DNA from: JACRPI01 sp041671005
Lineage (GTDB): Archaea > Nanobdellota > Nanobdellia > Woesearchaeales > DSVV01
DNA length: 9,865 nucleotides
Direction: 5' to 3'
Assembly (NCBI GenBank): GCA_041671005.1
Contig: JBAZCJ010000043.1
Location: 1 to 9,865 of the forward strand
The notes below the pieces were generated by a model that saw only the letters and a list, made by a program, of their open reading frames with translations, made no database searches and was not told the origin of the DNA. The position numbers and the translations under genes were made by a program. Below, piece by piece: positions 1 through 8,500 of this stretch (position 1 is its first letter; each line of letters begins with the position of its first letter).

Positions 1-117
1 GGTTTGGGTCTTGGACTCGTTGGAGGATATTTTATTCCACACCCTGGAGACAATCCATCACCTTATGATAGCACAGGTACATATGATCCTGGAACTGATG
101 GCGACCTAATTGAATAA
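1..117 (+). CDS. C-terminal end of an unknown protein (partial, 5' end outside window)
   Basis: Frame 1 is open from the first base to a TAA at 115-117 and gives 38 residues. They begin with a glycine/leucine-rich hydrophobic stretch (GLGLGLVGGYFI) that could be the end of a membrane helix, followed by a Pro/Asp/Gly/Thr-rich polar tail ending in DLIE. The second frame is also open to a TAA at 107-109, so frame choice is not certain. Frame 1 is preferred because its composition (GGA, ACA, Asp/Thr-rich) resembles the surface-protein genes downstream. Function unknown. The structured, T-rich region that follows fits a transcript end for this gene. Confidence 0.5.
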   Translation, partial: GLGLGLVGGYFIPHPGDNPSPYDSTGTYDPGTDGDLIE

Positions 118-124
118 TTTTATT

Positions 125-194
125 TGTTGAAAATACCCCGTTGCTTGCAACGAATGAGTTATTTAAAATAAATTTTCGAAGGGTATTTTCAATA
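125..194. repeat. Long inverted repeat with an internal hairpin (branched RNA/DNA structure)
   Basis: TTGAAAATACCC at 127-138 is exactly complementary to GGGTATTTTCAA at 181-192, a 12-bp stem that can grow to 14 bp with a G-U pair and a T-A pair. Directly inside the stem, CGTTGC at 139-144 and GCAACG at 147-152 form a second hairpin that could stack on the first. A weaker AT palindrome lies at 159-171. The element sits just downstream of the partial gene's stop codon. It could be a 3'-UTR structure, a small RNA, or a dispersed intergenic repeat; the window contains no second copy. Confidence 0.6.
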
Positions 195-196
195 TT

Positions 197-257
197 AAAA
201 ATCACAATCGCAAATAATACTCCGCCCTTTGGGGCGATTGAGATTTTTATTTTTTTA
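197..257 (+). terminator. Imperfect 15-bp hairpin followed by a T-tract
   Basis: Bases 197-211 pair with 234-248 at 14 of 15 positions (one A-A mismatch at 204/241). Inside the loop, CCC at 225-227 faces GGG at 231-233. The alternative stem CGCCC/GGGCG at 223-227/232-236 competes with the outer stem. T-runs at 244-248 and 251-257 follow. Archaeal termination depends mainly on U-tracts, so the hairpin may be an added feature such as a processing or RNA-stability element. Likely terminator of the partial upstream gene. Confidence 0.55.
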
Positions 258-327
258 ATTACATTTTTCTTATGATTTATTTTTTATTTAATTGATTAAA
301 CTGTTCTTACCACGTAGTGATTACTCA

Positions 328-343
328 CCGAAACATTTATAAG
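328..343 (+). promoter_or_regulatory. Archaeal BRE/TATA promoter of the PKD protein gene
   Basis: CCGAAACATTTATAAG matches the archaeal BRE (CGAAA) plus TATA (TTTATA, 336-341). The expected start of transcription, about 25 bp downstream, is near 363-368, giving a leader of about 40 nt. An inverted pair ATTACTC at 320-326 and GAGTAAT at 362-368 flanks the promoter and could be an operator. Confidence 0.8.
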
Positions 344-372
344 TTGATAGTCATTACCAAGGAGTAATAAAG

Positions 373-399
373 TGTCATTCAGTGATGACAATAAGGTGG
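373..399 (+). promoter_or_regulatory. Leader hairpin and Shine-Dalgarno of the PKD protein gene
   Basis: TGTCAT at 373-378 pairs with ATGACA at 385-390 and can extend by one T-G pair to leave the loop CAGT. The ribosome-binding sequence AAGGTGG (393-399) starts two bases after the hairpin and lies seven bases before the ATG at 407, which supports that start codon. The hairpin could protect the 5' end of the mRNA or tune translation; there is no direct evidence for either. Confidence 0.5.
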
Positions 400-406
400 G
401 ACCACA

Positions 407-3400
407 ATGAAAAAACTTGCAATATACTTAACGTTATTTTTCGTTTGCTTAAGCACAGTCTTTGCAGCAAACACATTGACATTGAATTTCTACGACGACA
501 GTGGACATGATATTGACAATGTTGAAGTTTCTGTTTTTGAATGTACTGACAGCTCTTGCGACGAATTAACAGGTACAAGTACAAGCGATAGAATTGATAA
601 TGTAGACACTGGTTCCACAAACACTGCAGCATTATCAATTCCAAGTACAAGTTCAAGAACACAATATATTGCATACGCATTTGCTGAAGAATCAGACAGT
701 TATTTACCACATTATTTCACATTCGCATTTACAGGAGATCATGCAAGCGGTTCTGAAGATATCACTTTAAATAAAAAAGATACTTGCAGAAGCACAATAC
801 AATCATTCAGCGTTACAAACAGTGCTGAACCAGGCATGCCTATTGTAGTCGATGTTGCAGCTGCATTAGAAGCTGATACATATAGTGCATTTCAATATAC
901 TGACGATGTTTACACATATCAACCATCAACATACGATGACTGGTTCAGTGCTGAAACATTAATCACATTAACTATTACAAAAGACGTTTCAGGAATAGAC
1001 ATTACTGTTAACACTCAATCTGATACCTTAGAAATTATGGCTGAAGATAGCGAAAATGTACAATTTACATGGACGCCAACAACTGAAGGAACATACACTG
1101 CAACAGTTGAAACATATGTTACAGACGACCAGTGCGAATCATCTGATATACAATCAGAATCTGAAGTATTCGAAATTGTTTCAGAAGAAGACACAGGATA
1201 TTGTTACACAAATATCAATAATTTACGAATCCAAGAAATTGAAGATGGAGAAGTTTCAACATTACAAACAGGAGAAACATATACTGTTGTCTTTGATAAA
1301 GTTTCCAATGCAGTTTCAGATTTAACATTCACACCATTAGCAACTGCAATAGATGTTGCAGTATATGATGAGGAAGCAAATCTTGATTATTCATTCAGCG
1401 ATACAATGGATGCAAATGCAGGAGCATTTGTTTCACAAGAATATTCATTTTCATGGACACCTGAAAGCGAAGGAGACAACAGCATTGTTGTCGACGGTAT
1501 TGCTACAGGATGCTCTTACAGCACAAACAACGCAAATACAGAAACATTAGTTATTTACGTTGAAGGAGAAGATGCTGATACTAACAACGCACCAACTGCA
1601 GTGTGTAATATCCCTACAACTTTAACAGTTGGAGAAGAAGGAACATTTGATGGAAGCGCAAGCTCTGACTCAGACGGATTTATTACAACATATAGTTGGA
1701 CATTCGGCGATGGAAGTATATCAGCAGATACAACATCTCTTTATTCATATTCCACAATCGGCACATACACTGCACAATTAATTGTGACAGATGATGACGG
1801 TGCAACAGATTCTTGTTCAGGAACAGTTACTGTTACTGAAGTACCTAATGTTGCTCCTACTATTGATTGTAGCATGTTGCCTACTACAGGAACAGTCAAT
1901 GAAGAATTATCATTAACTGTTTATGCTGAAGATAGCGACGGTACAATCAGTGTATTTGACTGGTTATTTGGCGATGGAAATTCATTAACTACAACTACGG
2001 ATACTACAACATACACATACACAAGTACAGGAACATACACGATTAACATTGAAGTTACAGACGATGATGGAGATTCTGCATCTTGTTCAGCAGATATTAC
2101 TATTAACGAAGAACCTAACGTTGCACCTACTATTGATTGTAGCATGCTACCAACAGCAGGAACTGTTGATGAAGAATTACCATTAGTTGTTATTGCAACA
2201 GATAGTGATGGTACAATTACAGGATTTGAATGGTTATTTGGGGACGGAAGTTCATTAACTACAACTACAGATACTACAACATACACATACACAAGCGTAG
2301 GAACATACACTATTAATGTTGAAGTTACAGACGATGACGGAGATTCTGCATCTTGCTCAACAGAGATTACTATTAACGAAGAACCTAACGTTGCACCTAC
2401 TATTGACTGTAGCATGTTGCCAACATCTGGAACAGTTGATGAAATATTAGCACTCGCAGTTATCGCAAGCGACAGCGATGGGACAATTACAGGATTTGAT
2501 TGGTTATTTGGGGACGGAAGTTCACAAACAACCACTGTTGATACAACAACTTATGCATACACAAGCGCAGGAACATATATTATTAATGTTGAAGTTACAG
2601 ACGATGATGGAGATTCTGCATCTTGTTCAGCAGATATAGAAATCACTGAATCAGGACCAACTAATGAAGCTCCAGTCGCATTATGTATTATTCCCTTATC
2701 TCTTTTAGTAGGAGAAGAAGGACCATTTGATGGCAGCGCAAGCTATGATACTGACGGGACTATTGTCAGTTATGCATGGAACTTTGGCGACGGAAATACA
2801 GATTCAACAAGCACAACAACACATAGTTACAGTGCTGAAGGAAGTTATACAACTTCATTAACAGTCACAGATGATGATGGCGCAACTAATTCCTGTTCAG
2901 GAACTATTACAGTTTCAGAAGGAACACCAGAAGAAGAAATAGCTGTTGAAATTATTGCTAATCCAACATCAGGTCAAGAACCTTTAACAGTAGAATTCAG
3001 TGAAATAATCACAAATGGAATTGAACCATTTACTTATATCTGGAACTTTGACGACGGAAGCACATCAACTGATGCAGAACCAACACATGTATTCAATATA
3101 GGGACATACATTGTTACTTTAACAATTACAGACGCAACTGGAGAAACTGCACAAGATACTGAAACAATTACAGTTTCAACAGACCTCCCAGCTATTGCAG
3201 TTGCAAGTGCAACTCCAACATCAGGAGAACCAACATTATGGGTACAATTCAGTTCAGAAGGAAGTTCAGGAGATGAACCACTTTTATATTCTTGGACCTT
3301 TGGCGACGGTGAATCAAGCACACGCGCAAACCCTGGACATTATTATGATGAAGAAGGAACATACACTGCAGTATTAACAGTTACAGATGCAGATGGCGAT

Positions 3401-3775
3401 TCAGATAGTGACAGTGTTACAATCACTGTTGGCGATGAATTAGAAAATGTTGCATCTAGACATTATTATGTTGATGGCATTGCTATGAGCAACGATGGGA
3501 GAGTAAAAGCAGGAGATACTGTTGAACTTTACATTGGTGCAGAAAACATTGCAGATATAGACAAAGACACAGTTGCATTTAATGCAATTATTCAAGAATT
3601 AGGAATTTATGAAACCACTGTTGAATTTGACATGGATGTCGGAGAAAAAGAAGTTGCAGTACTGTCACTTGACATTCCAGCTGATACAGAACCAGGTACA
3701 TATTATGTCAGAATCACAATCAGCGATGACTATGTCAAACGAGTTATTTACCGTGACATAATTGTCACAGATTAA
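407..3775 (+). CDS. Secreted PKD-repeat surface protein (seven PKD domains)
   Basis: This gene encodes 1122 residues. A signal peptide covers about 1-20 (cleavage after VFA). Two or three Ig-like regions follow to about 390; two contain the motif F/S-x-WTP-x-x-EG. Seven PKD domains follow at about 395-482, 483-572, 573-662, 663-754, 755-844, 845-928 and 929-1012. They are recognised by W-x-F-G/D-DG, a Y-x-x-x-G-x-Y core and the V-x-D-x-x-G strand. The C-terminal domain (about 1013-1122) is CARDB-like and resembles residues 146-255 of the next gene's product. There are 16 cysteines, paired at the ends of the N-terminal domains and PKD 1-5; PKD 6 and 7 have none. No C-terminal membrane helix is visible, so it is probably secreted or held by a partner, perhaps through the C-terminal domain. 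PKD domains usually mediate surface, adhesive or structural interactions. The exact role is not recognised. Confidence 0.93.
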   Translation: MKKLAIYLTLFFVCLSTVFAANTLTLNFYDDSGHDIDNVEVSVFECTDSSCDELTGTSTSDRIDNVDTGSTNTAALSIPSTSSRTQYIAYAFAEESDSYLPHYFTFAFTGDHASGSEDITLNKKDTCRSTIQSFSVTNSAEPGMPIVVDVAAALEADTYSAFQYTDDVYTYQPSTYDDWFSAETLITLTITKDVSGIDITVNTQSDTLEIMAEDSENVQFTWTPTTEGTYTATVETYVTDDQCESSDIQSESEVFEIVSEEDTGYCYTNINNLRIQEIEDGEVSTLQTGETYTVVFDKVSNAVSDLTFTPLATAIDVAVYDEEANLDYSFSDTMDANAGAFVSQEYSFSWTPESEGDNSIVVDGIATGCSYSTNNANTETLVIYVEGEDADTNNAPTAVCNIPTTLTVGEEGTFDGSASSDSDGFITTYSWTFGDGSISADTTSLYSYSTIGTYTAQLIVTDDDGATDSCSGTVTVTEVPNVAPTIDCSMLPTTGTVNEELSLTVYAEDSDGTISVFDWLFGDGNSLTTTTDTTTYTYTSTGTYTINIEVTDDDGDSASCSADITINEEPNVAPTIDCSMLPTAGTVDEELPLVVIATDSDGTITGFEWLFGDGSSLTTTTDTTTYTYTSVGTYTINVEVTDDDGDSASCSTEITINEEPNVAPTIDCSMLPTSGTVDEILALAVIASDSDGTITGFDWLFGDGSSQTTTVDTTTYAYTSAGTYIINVEVTDDDGDSASCSADIEITESGPTNEAPVALCIIPLSLLVGEEGPFDGSASYDTDGTIVSYAWNFGDGNTDSTSTTTHSYSAEGSYTTSLTVTDDDGATNSCSGTITVSEGTPEEEIAVEIIANPTSGQEPLTVEFSEIITNGIEPFTYIWNFDDGSTSTDAEPTHVFNIGTYIVTLTITDATGETAQDTETITVSTDLPAIAVASATPTSGEPTLWVQFSSEGSSGDEPLLYSWTFGDGESSTRANPGHYYDEEGTYTAVLTVTDADGDSDSDSVTITVGDELENVASRHYYVDGIAMSNDGRVKAGDTVELYIGAENIADIDKDTVAFNAIIQELGIYETTVEFDMDVGEKEVAVLSLDIPADTEPGTYYVRITISDDYVKRVIYRDIIVTD
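1853..2662 (+). repeat. Three tandem 270-bp units encoding PKD domains 2-4
   Basis: Units at 1853-2122, 2123-2392 and 2393-2662 repeat with an exact 270-bp (90-codon) period. Landmarks such as the run encoding APTIDCSMLPT and the run encoding TDDDGDSASCS recur nearly unchanged at the nucleotide level, mostly with scattered third-position changes. The other PKD domains of the same gene are far more diverged. This points to recent duplication or gene conversion within the gene, and such arrays commonly change copy number between strains. Confidence 0.9.
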
Positions 3776-3825
3776 ATCCATGAAATTATACTTAGCAATG
3801 GTGAAGAGTAGTAACCACTGCGGTG

Positions 3826-3858
3826 TACTCATATCAGCGAAACATTTAAATATGAGTA
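3826..3858 (+). promoter_or_regulatory. BRE/TATA promoter of the 427-aa surface protein gene, inside a 9-bp inverted repeat
   Basis: GCGAAACATTTAAATAT (3837-3853) is a BRE/TATA element very close to the one at 328-343. It lies within the perfect inverted repeat TACTCATAT (3826-3834) and ATATGAGTA (3850-3858). A further copy of ATATGAGT is at 3874-3881, 24 bp downstream. Transcription is expected to start near 3871-3876. The symmetry around BRE/TATA suggests a repressor or activator site. No T-tract separates this promoter from the stop codon of the upstream gene, so some read-through is possible. Confidence 0.7.
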
Positions 3859-3877
3859 TGTAATACATGGTCTATAT

Positions 3878-3928
3878 GAGTGCTTATGCTCTGTTACACT
3901 CTAAAAAAAACAGGGAGAAATTGGGGGT
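3878..3928 (+). promoter_or_regulatory. Possible H-type pseudoknot in the leader, followed by the Shine-Dalgarno
   Basis: GAGTG (3878-3882) pairs with CACTC (3897-3901). CTCTGTT (3889-3895), in the loop of that stem, pairs with AACAGGG (3909-3915) through six Watson-Crick pairs and one G-U. The two stems interlock, with a 6-nt first loop, one base between stems, and an A-rich 7-nt last loop (3902-3908). The ribosome-binding run GGGGGT (3923-3928) follows and lies six bases before the ATG at 3935. The pairing is seen; a regulatory function is inference. Confidence 0.4.
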
Positions 3929-3934
3929 AAAAAA

Positions 3935-5218
3935 ATGAAAGGAAAAGCATTAGGAGTTGCATTTATGCTTGTTGTTTTTGCAATTTTTGCAATGGCAGGC
4001 GTTAGCGCACAAATAGTGACTATTGATGAGGTTGAATTTGATGAAGATTCATTAAGTTCAAGCAGCACTTCAATAGCTAACTACGATAGAAATCAGAACA
4101 TTGAAGTAAAAGTCCATTATACTGGTTTAACATCAGTAACAGATGGCGCAGAAATTGAAGTTGAATTGACAGGCTATGACGGCGACGATGTTAGAGATAA
4201 CACTTATGTCGACGAAATTGCAGTCGGTGAAACATATGTTGAACGATTATCATTAAGTCTTCCATGGGACATGGATCAAGAATATTACACATTACGTGTT
4301 TATATTTGCCCACGTTCAGGAGATTGTGTTGAACAATCATATGAACTTCATGTTGAAGCACAAGAAACAGGATTTAAAATCAAAGATGTTGAATTCTCAC
4401 CAGGCTTAACAGTAGAAGCAGGTAGAGCACTTTTGACAACTGTTCGCGTTGAAAACATTGGCGACGAAACAGATAACGAAGGCGTTAAAGTCAAAGTCAG
4501 CATTCCAGAACTTGGATTGAGCGCATCAGATTATCTTGATGAAGTTGACTCAGATGACTCAATGTCAAGTGAAGAATTATACATCAGAATTCCTTCTGAA
4601 GCATCAGCAGGCTCATACCCAGTTGAAGTTACAGTAACTTATGATGACGGCGATGAAACTGTCACTGAAGACTATACTTTAACAGTTACAGCAGCTGAAG
4701 GAACAGAAGCAACAACAGCAACACCAGTTGAATCAAAAACAGTTATCACAGTCGGCCCTGAAAGCCAAGACATGACAGCTGGACAAGGTGGAGCAGTATA
4801 CCCAATCACATTAACAAACGCAGCAGGAGAAGCTAAAACATATGTTATTAGCGTTTCAGGCTACGACAGTTGGGGAAGTGTCAGACTTGACCCAAGCAAC
4901 GTTATTGTTCTTGGACAAGGAGAAACACAAACTGTTTATTTATTTGCATCAGCAAATGAAGCAGCAAGTGGAAGCTACACTTTTGCAGTCACAGTAAGTG
5001 CAGGTTCAGAAACTCTGCAACAGATGCTTTTAACAGCAAATGTTGAACCAGCAGTTCTTGAAGAAACAAGCACAAGCTATGACAGCGTGAAAAAAGGTCT
5101 TGAAGTAGGATTAATCGTATTGGTTATCTTATTGGTCATCCTCGGCTTGATCATTGTTGTGAACAAGCTTAGAAATAGTGATGACGAAGACGACGAAAAA
5201 AGTAAAACTTACTACTAG
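3935..5218 (+). CDS. Membrane-anchored surface protein with Ig-like domains (S-layer-like candidate)
   Basis: The product has 427 residues. A signal peptide spans 1-25 (cleavage after GVSA). Three Ig-like beta domains lie at about 26-145, 146-255 and 268-378, with a Thr/Ala-rich linker near 256-267. One membrane helix covers about 391-412. The cytoplasmic tail is 15 residues and strongly acidic (SDDEDDEKSKTYY). Domain 2 resembles the C-terminal domain of the PKD protein upstream (ENIGD/ENIAD, PELGL/QELGI, IPSEASAGSY/IPADTEPGTY). Domain 3 resembles the NEW3/COG1470-like repeats of the protein downstream. Its only cysteines form a CPRSGDC pair in domain 1. A strong Shine-Dalgarno, a leader of about 60 nt and a T-tract terminator fit a well-expressed single-gene unit. 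It may be a surface-layer or anchoring protein; that role is inferred from architecture only. Confidence 0.93.
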   Translation: MKGKALGVAFMLVVFAIFAMAGVSAQIVTIDEVEFDEDSLSSSSTSIANYDRNQNIEVKVHYTGLTSVTDGAEIEVELTGYDGDDVRDNTYVDEIAVGETYVERLSLSLPWDMDQEYYTLRVYICPRSGDCVEQSYELHVEAQETGFKIKDVEFSPGLTVEAGRALLTTVRVENIGDETDNEGVKVKVSIPELGLSASDYLDEVDSDDSMSSEELYIRIPSEASAGSYPVEVTVTYDDGDETVTEDYTLTVTAAEGTEATTATPVESKTVITVGPESQDMTAGQGGAVYPITLTNAAGEAKTYVISVSGYDSWGSVRLDPSNVIVLGQGETQTVYLFASANEAASGSYTFAVTVSAGSETLQQMLLTANVEPAVLEETSTSYDSVKKGLEVGLIVLVILLVILGLIIVVNKLRNSDDEDDEKSKTYY

Positions 5219-5246
5219 GTAAGTTCGCTTTTCCTTTCGTTACTCC

Positions 5247-5273
5247 TTTTTTCTTTTATTTTTTCTTTTTTTT
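5247..5273 (+). terminator. T-tract terminator after the 427-aa surface protein gene
   Basis: Runs of 6, 4, 6 and 8 T residues, broken only by single C or A bases, begin about 29 bp after the stop codon, and another T7 lies at 5290-5296. Serial T-tracts without a hairpin are typical of archaeal termination. Confidence 0.75.
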
Positions 5274-5322
5274 GTATTGATTTCTTACTTTTTTTAATGA
5301 AACTTTTGATAGACTTAGTTCA

Positions 5323-5407
5323 GAATTTCAGACGCATTTCTCCCTTTAATTAAACCTATTTTAACCTTAAAAACATGTTTTTGTAAGATTGAAGTTCAAT
5401 GAAATTC
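5323..5407. repeat. Cluster of short palindromes in the intergenic region
   Basis: This AT-rich stretch holds a 14-bp perfect palindrome, AAAAACATGTTTTT (5369-5382), then ATTGAA-G-TTCAAT (5388-5400). An outer pair, GAATTTCA (5323-5330) and TGAAATTC (5400-5407), encloses them. No coding frame is evident here. It may bind a regulator or form an RNA structure, but AT-rich DNA gives such matches fairly often. Confidence 0.35.
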
Positions 5408-5467
5408 ACCACAATATCAACAAAAAACATGACCATAAAAAACTAATTTTACCCTCATTACCGTAGC

Positions 5468-5510
5468 CTTTTTATATGATGAACATATCCTTACTCTCGT
5501 CGGAGGGTGA
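5468..5510 (+). promoter_or_regulatory. TATA box and Shine-Dalgarno of the VWA membrane protein gene
   Basis: CCTTTTTATATG (5467-5478) is the TATA element, placing transcription start near 5497-5502. GGAGGGTGA (5502-5510) closely matches the archaeal anti-Shine-Dalgarno complement and lies five bases before the ATG at 5516. A GTG at 5507 falls inside this ribosome-binding sequence and so cannot use it, which decides the start in favour of 5516. The resulting leader is very short, about 15-19 nt. Confidence 0.7.
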
Positions 5511-5515
5511 CAGGG

Positions 5516-8500
5516 ATGACAGTAAAAGGGATACAGAAAATACGAGTATACGGAATATTTTTACTATTAATTCTGCTCAGTGGAGCAATGTCAACATCTG
5601 CAGAAGATGTTATTGTTCATACAACTGGTGCTGCAGTTTCACAATTTTATAGTTACTCTTCGTCATACACAAACGCTTGTGCTGGCATACTTACAACTGA
5701 TTCTCTTATTGTAAAAAATCAAGGTACTGTATCAGACACATATTATATTACTATCCAAGGAGAGGTTGCTCAATGGATTAGTGTCAGCACCCCGATTCTT
5801 ACACTTAAACCAGGAGAACAACAAGAAGTTACATTATACATTTCTACACCATATAAAACCGCAGAAACCTATGAATACACAGTAGAAATTGCATCTACAT
5901 ATGATTCCACAAAAAAAATTGAAAAAACATTGAGTGTTGCAGAATGTCCTAACATTAATGTTAAAGGATATCCCTCATCCCAACAATCATGCCCTTGTAG
6001 CACTGCAGTTTATATTTTCCAAGTCTCAAATACAGGAGCAGATGCTGAAACATACACACTTTATTTAGATGGAATACAACAGGATTATTATGATCTTTCT
6101 GAATATTCAATAACATTACAGCCTCATGAAACTACAGAAATTTATGCATATGTACGAATGGCATGTTATATTTATGGAGATTTTGACTTCACACTTATAG
6201 CTGAAACAATCAACAGCAAGTACACAGCTGAGCTTCCGCTTGTTTTAGATGTACAGCAAGCATGTTATGATTATAATATTAATTTAGGTGAAGCATTAGT
6301 ATTTTCTGAAAATGAACCTCTTGCTCTTGATTTTACCCCAACAGCAGATAGAAATTATATTCTCTGCCAAGAAACACCTGCTGTAATTCCAGTACAAATC
6401 CAAAACCCAGGGGAAATCATGAACGAGTATACAATTAAAATAGAAGATGCTGAACAATGGATTAGCCCAGCTGAACCATATATACGACTCACAGAGAATC
6501 AGGAAAAAATTACAAACCTTGTTGTCAATACAGCTGCTGCTGATATTGATACATACTCATTTGCATTAAAAGTTGACACTCTTCGAGGAGATTTACAAAC
6601 AGTCATTCCATTTACTATTGAGGTCCAAGACTGTACACCAGATGGACTTCCCGCTTGGTTAAAATACACTTTATGGAGTTTATTAGGAATTGTTATTCTT
6701 GCAATACTTGTTGCAGCATACTTTTTATTAAAAAAATCCGACAGTACTTCAACAACGAATAAAACAACACAGGCATTCAAAAAGTACAAAAAATGGTTAT
6801 TTTGGATATTACCGCTGTTATTATTATTCATTCTCTTCGGTATATTTGCATATCCTCACATAAAAGAGTATAGTACGTCTTCAATACCATTAGGAGAATT
6901 GTGGAATTCTGTTGAAACAGTTTTGTACAACTGGGCAACTGTATTAATCATCATTGTATTATTATTGATACTAGCATTTTTACTTTGGTATTTTAAATTT
7001 AGAAAAAAAAATGGTAAAAATCATAAGAAAATAAATGGTAAAGAACGCTGGAAATCATTATATGAAAAAATAAAACCTTACCTTAAATGGGTTTGGATTA
7101 TTTTGTTGTTACTTATCCTTCTTACAGGATTAGGATTTGGTGGATATTATTTATACACGAACTACCAAGAAGATTCCCAAAAATTTTTAGAAGAAACACA
7201 AATTGAAAATATAACAACCATCCCTGAAGAAGAAACCATTACAACTAATCAAACAATTATTGAAGTTCGATATGATAATGAAACTATTACTGCACTTGAA
7301 GAACAACTTGCAGAAATTCAAAAAAATATAACTGACAAAGATCAGCAGATTACTTCATTGCAAATTGAAATCCTCAAATTAGCAGAGCAAGCAGCAGCAG
7401 CTGAAAATGCAACTACTCTTGATATGTATACTCAACAAATTCAAGAACTCCAAGACAGAATACAAGCACTTGAAGATCAACTTGCAGCACTTCAACAACA
7501 AGAAGCAGACTATCTTACAGCACTTAATGCAATGGATGCAAAAATAACTGCAGTTGACAATCATGTGACTGACCTCGAAGAAAGAATTAATGATCTTGAA
7601 GAGCAGATTACTGCACTCCAAACAATGATTGCACAACTTTCTGTTCAAAAAGTTAATGAAACAATTATTAATGAAACACAAGAAGAATTAGCAAATCTTA
7701 CTGAACAAAAAAATGACCTTGAAGAAGCACAAGATCCATATAATGTAGAAGTACCAATCATTACAGACGAATCTTATGAAACAACACTTATTTTTGATGT
7801 GAGCCTCAGCGGACAAATTGTTGAAAATGGTGTAACGCGCTTCCAACGAGGGGTTGAAGCTGCAACAAAATATATCCAAGAAAAAGGGATATATAATATT
7901 ATGATAGTCGGTAAAAATCCAATAATAATCAGTAGAGACACAAATCAAAGAGATGCAATGCGTATTATCCATTATTTAAGACCTATTGACACCCAATCCA
8001 ATCTTGGCAATGCATTATATGCTGCTGCACAAGATTTCCATGGGATTAAAGAAGGACGAATTGTTTTGATTAGTGATATGAAAACCACAGATAATACTGA
8101 TCTGTTAGCTATACATGATGAACTTGAAAATTTAGGGATGGATGTTATCTTTATTGATATTTCATTTAAAGAAACTGCCATAATTTTGGAAGGACCAGTT
8201 CAAGAAACAGAAGAATTAGAAGGACAAGAATCACCTTATTTTGACATCCAAAGCCAAACTGCTGAAACATTCCAAATAGATATTCCTATGAACAGTGAAT
8301 ATTCTCTTGATTTAAACACATACTTCTCAGATGAAGACAATGATGTTTTACAGTATAGTGCAAAAACTGGAGAACACCTCCTTGCAGTAATCAGAGAAAA
8401 TTTAGCACTTTTAACACCTGAAAGAGACTGGACAGGAAAAACAACTGTTGTTTTTGGTGCTGATGACGGTAAAGAAGGATATGTTGAAAGCCCTGCACTT

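Noticed and set aside
375..710. 111-codon minus-strand frame at the 5' end of the PKD gene
   Set aside because: It is a shadow of the coding frame, rich in Leu/Gln/Tyr from reverse-complemented codons, with no promoter.
1921..2535. 204-codon open frame on the minus strand across the PKD repeats
   Set aside because: It is opposite the tandem repeats and its own sequence merely mirrors their 90-codon period. It has no promoter or signal, and the plus-strand protein is clearly real.
5476..5482. ATGATGA resembling a box C of a C/D guide RNA
   Set aside because: No box D (CTGA) follows at a suitable distance, and the site overlaps the TATA region of the next gene.
5507..5515. GTG start three codons upstream for the VWA protein
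   Set aside because: It lies within the Shine-Dalgarno sequence GGAGGGTGA, which is correctly placed for the ATG at 5516, and it would have no ribosome-binding site of its own.
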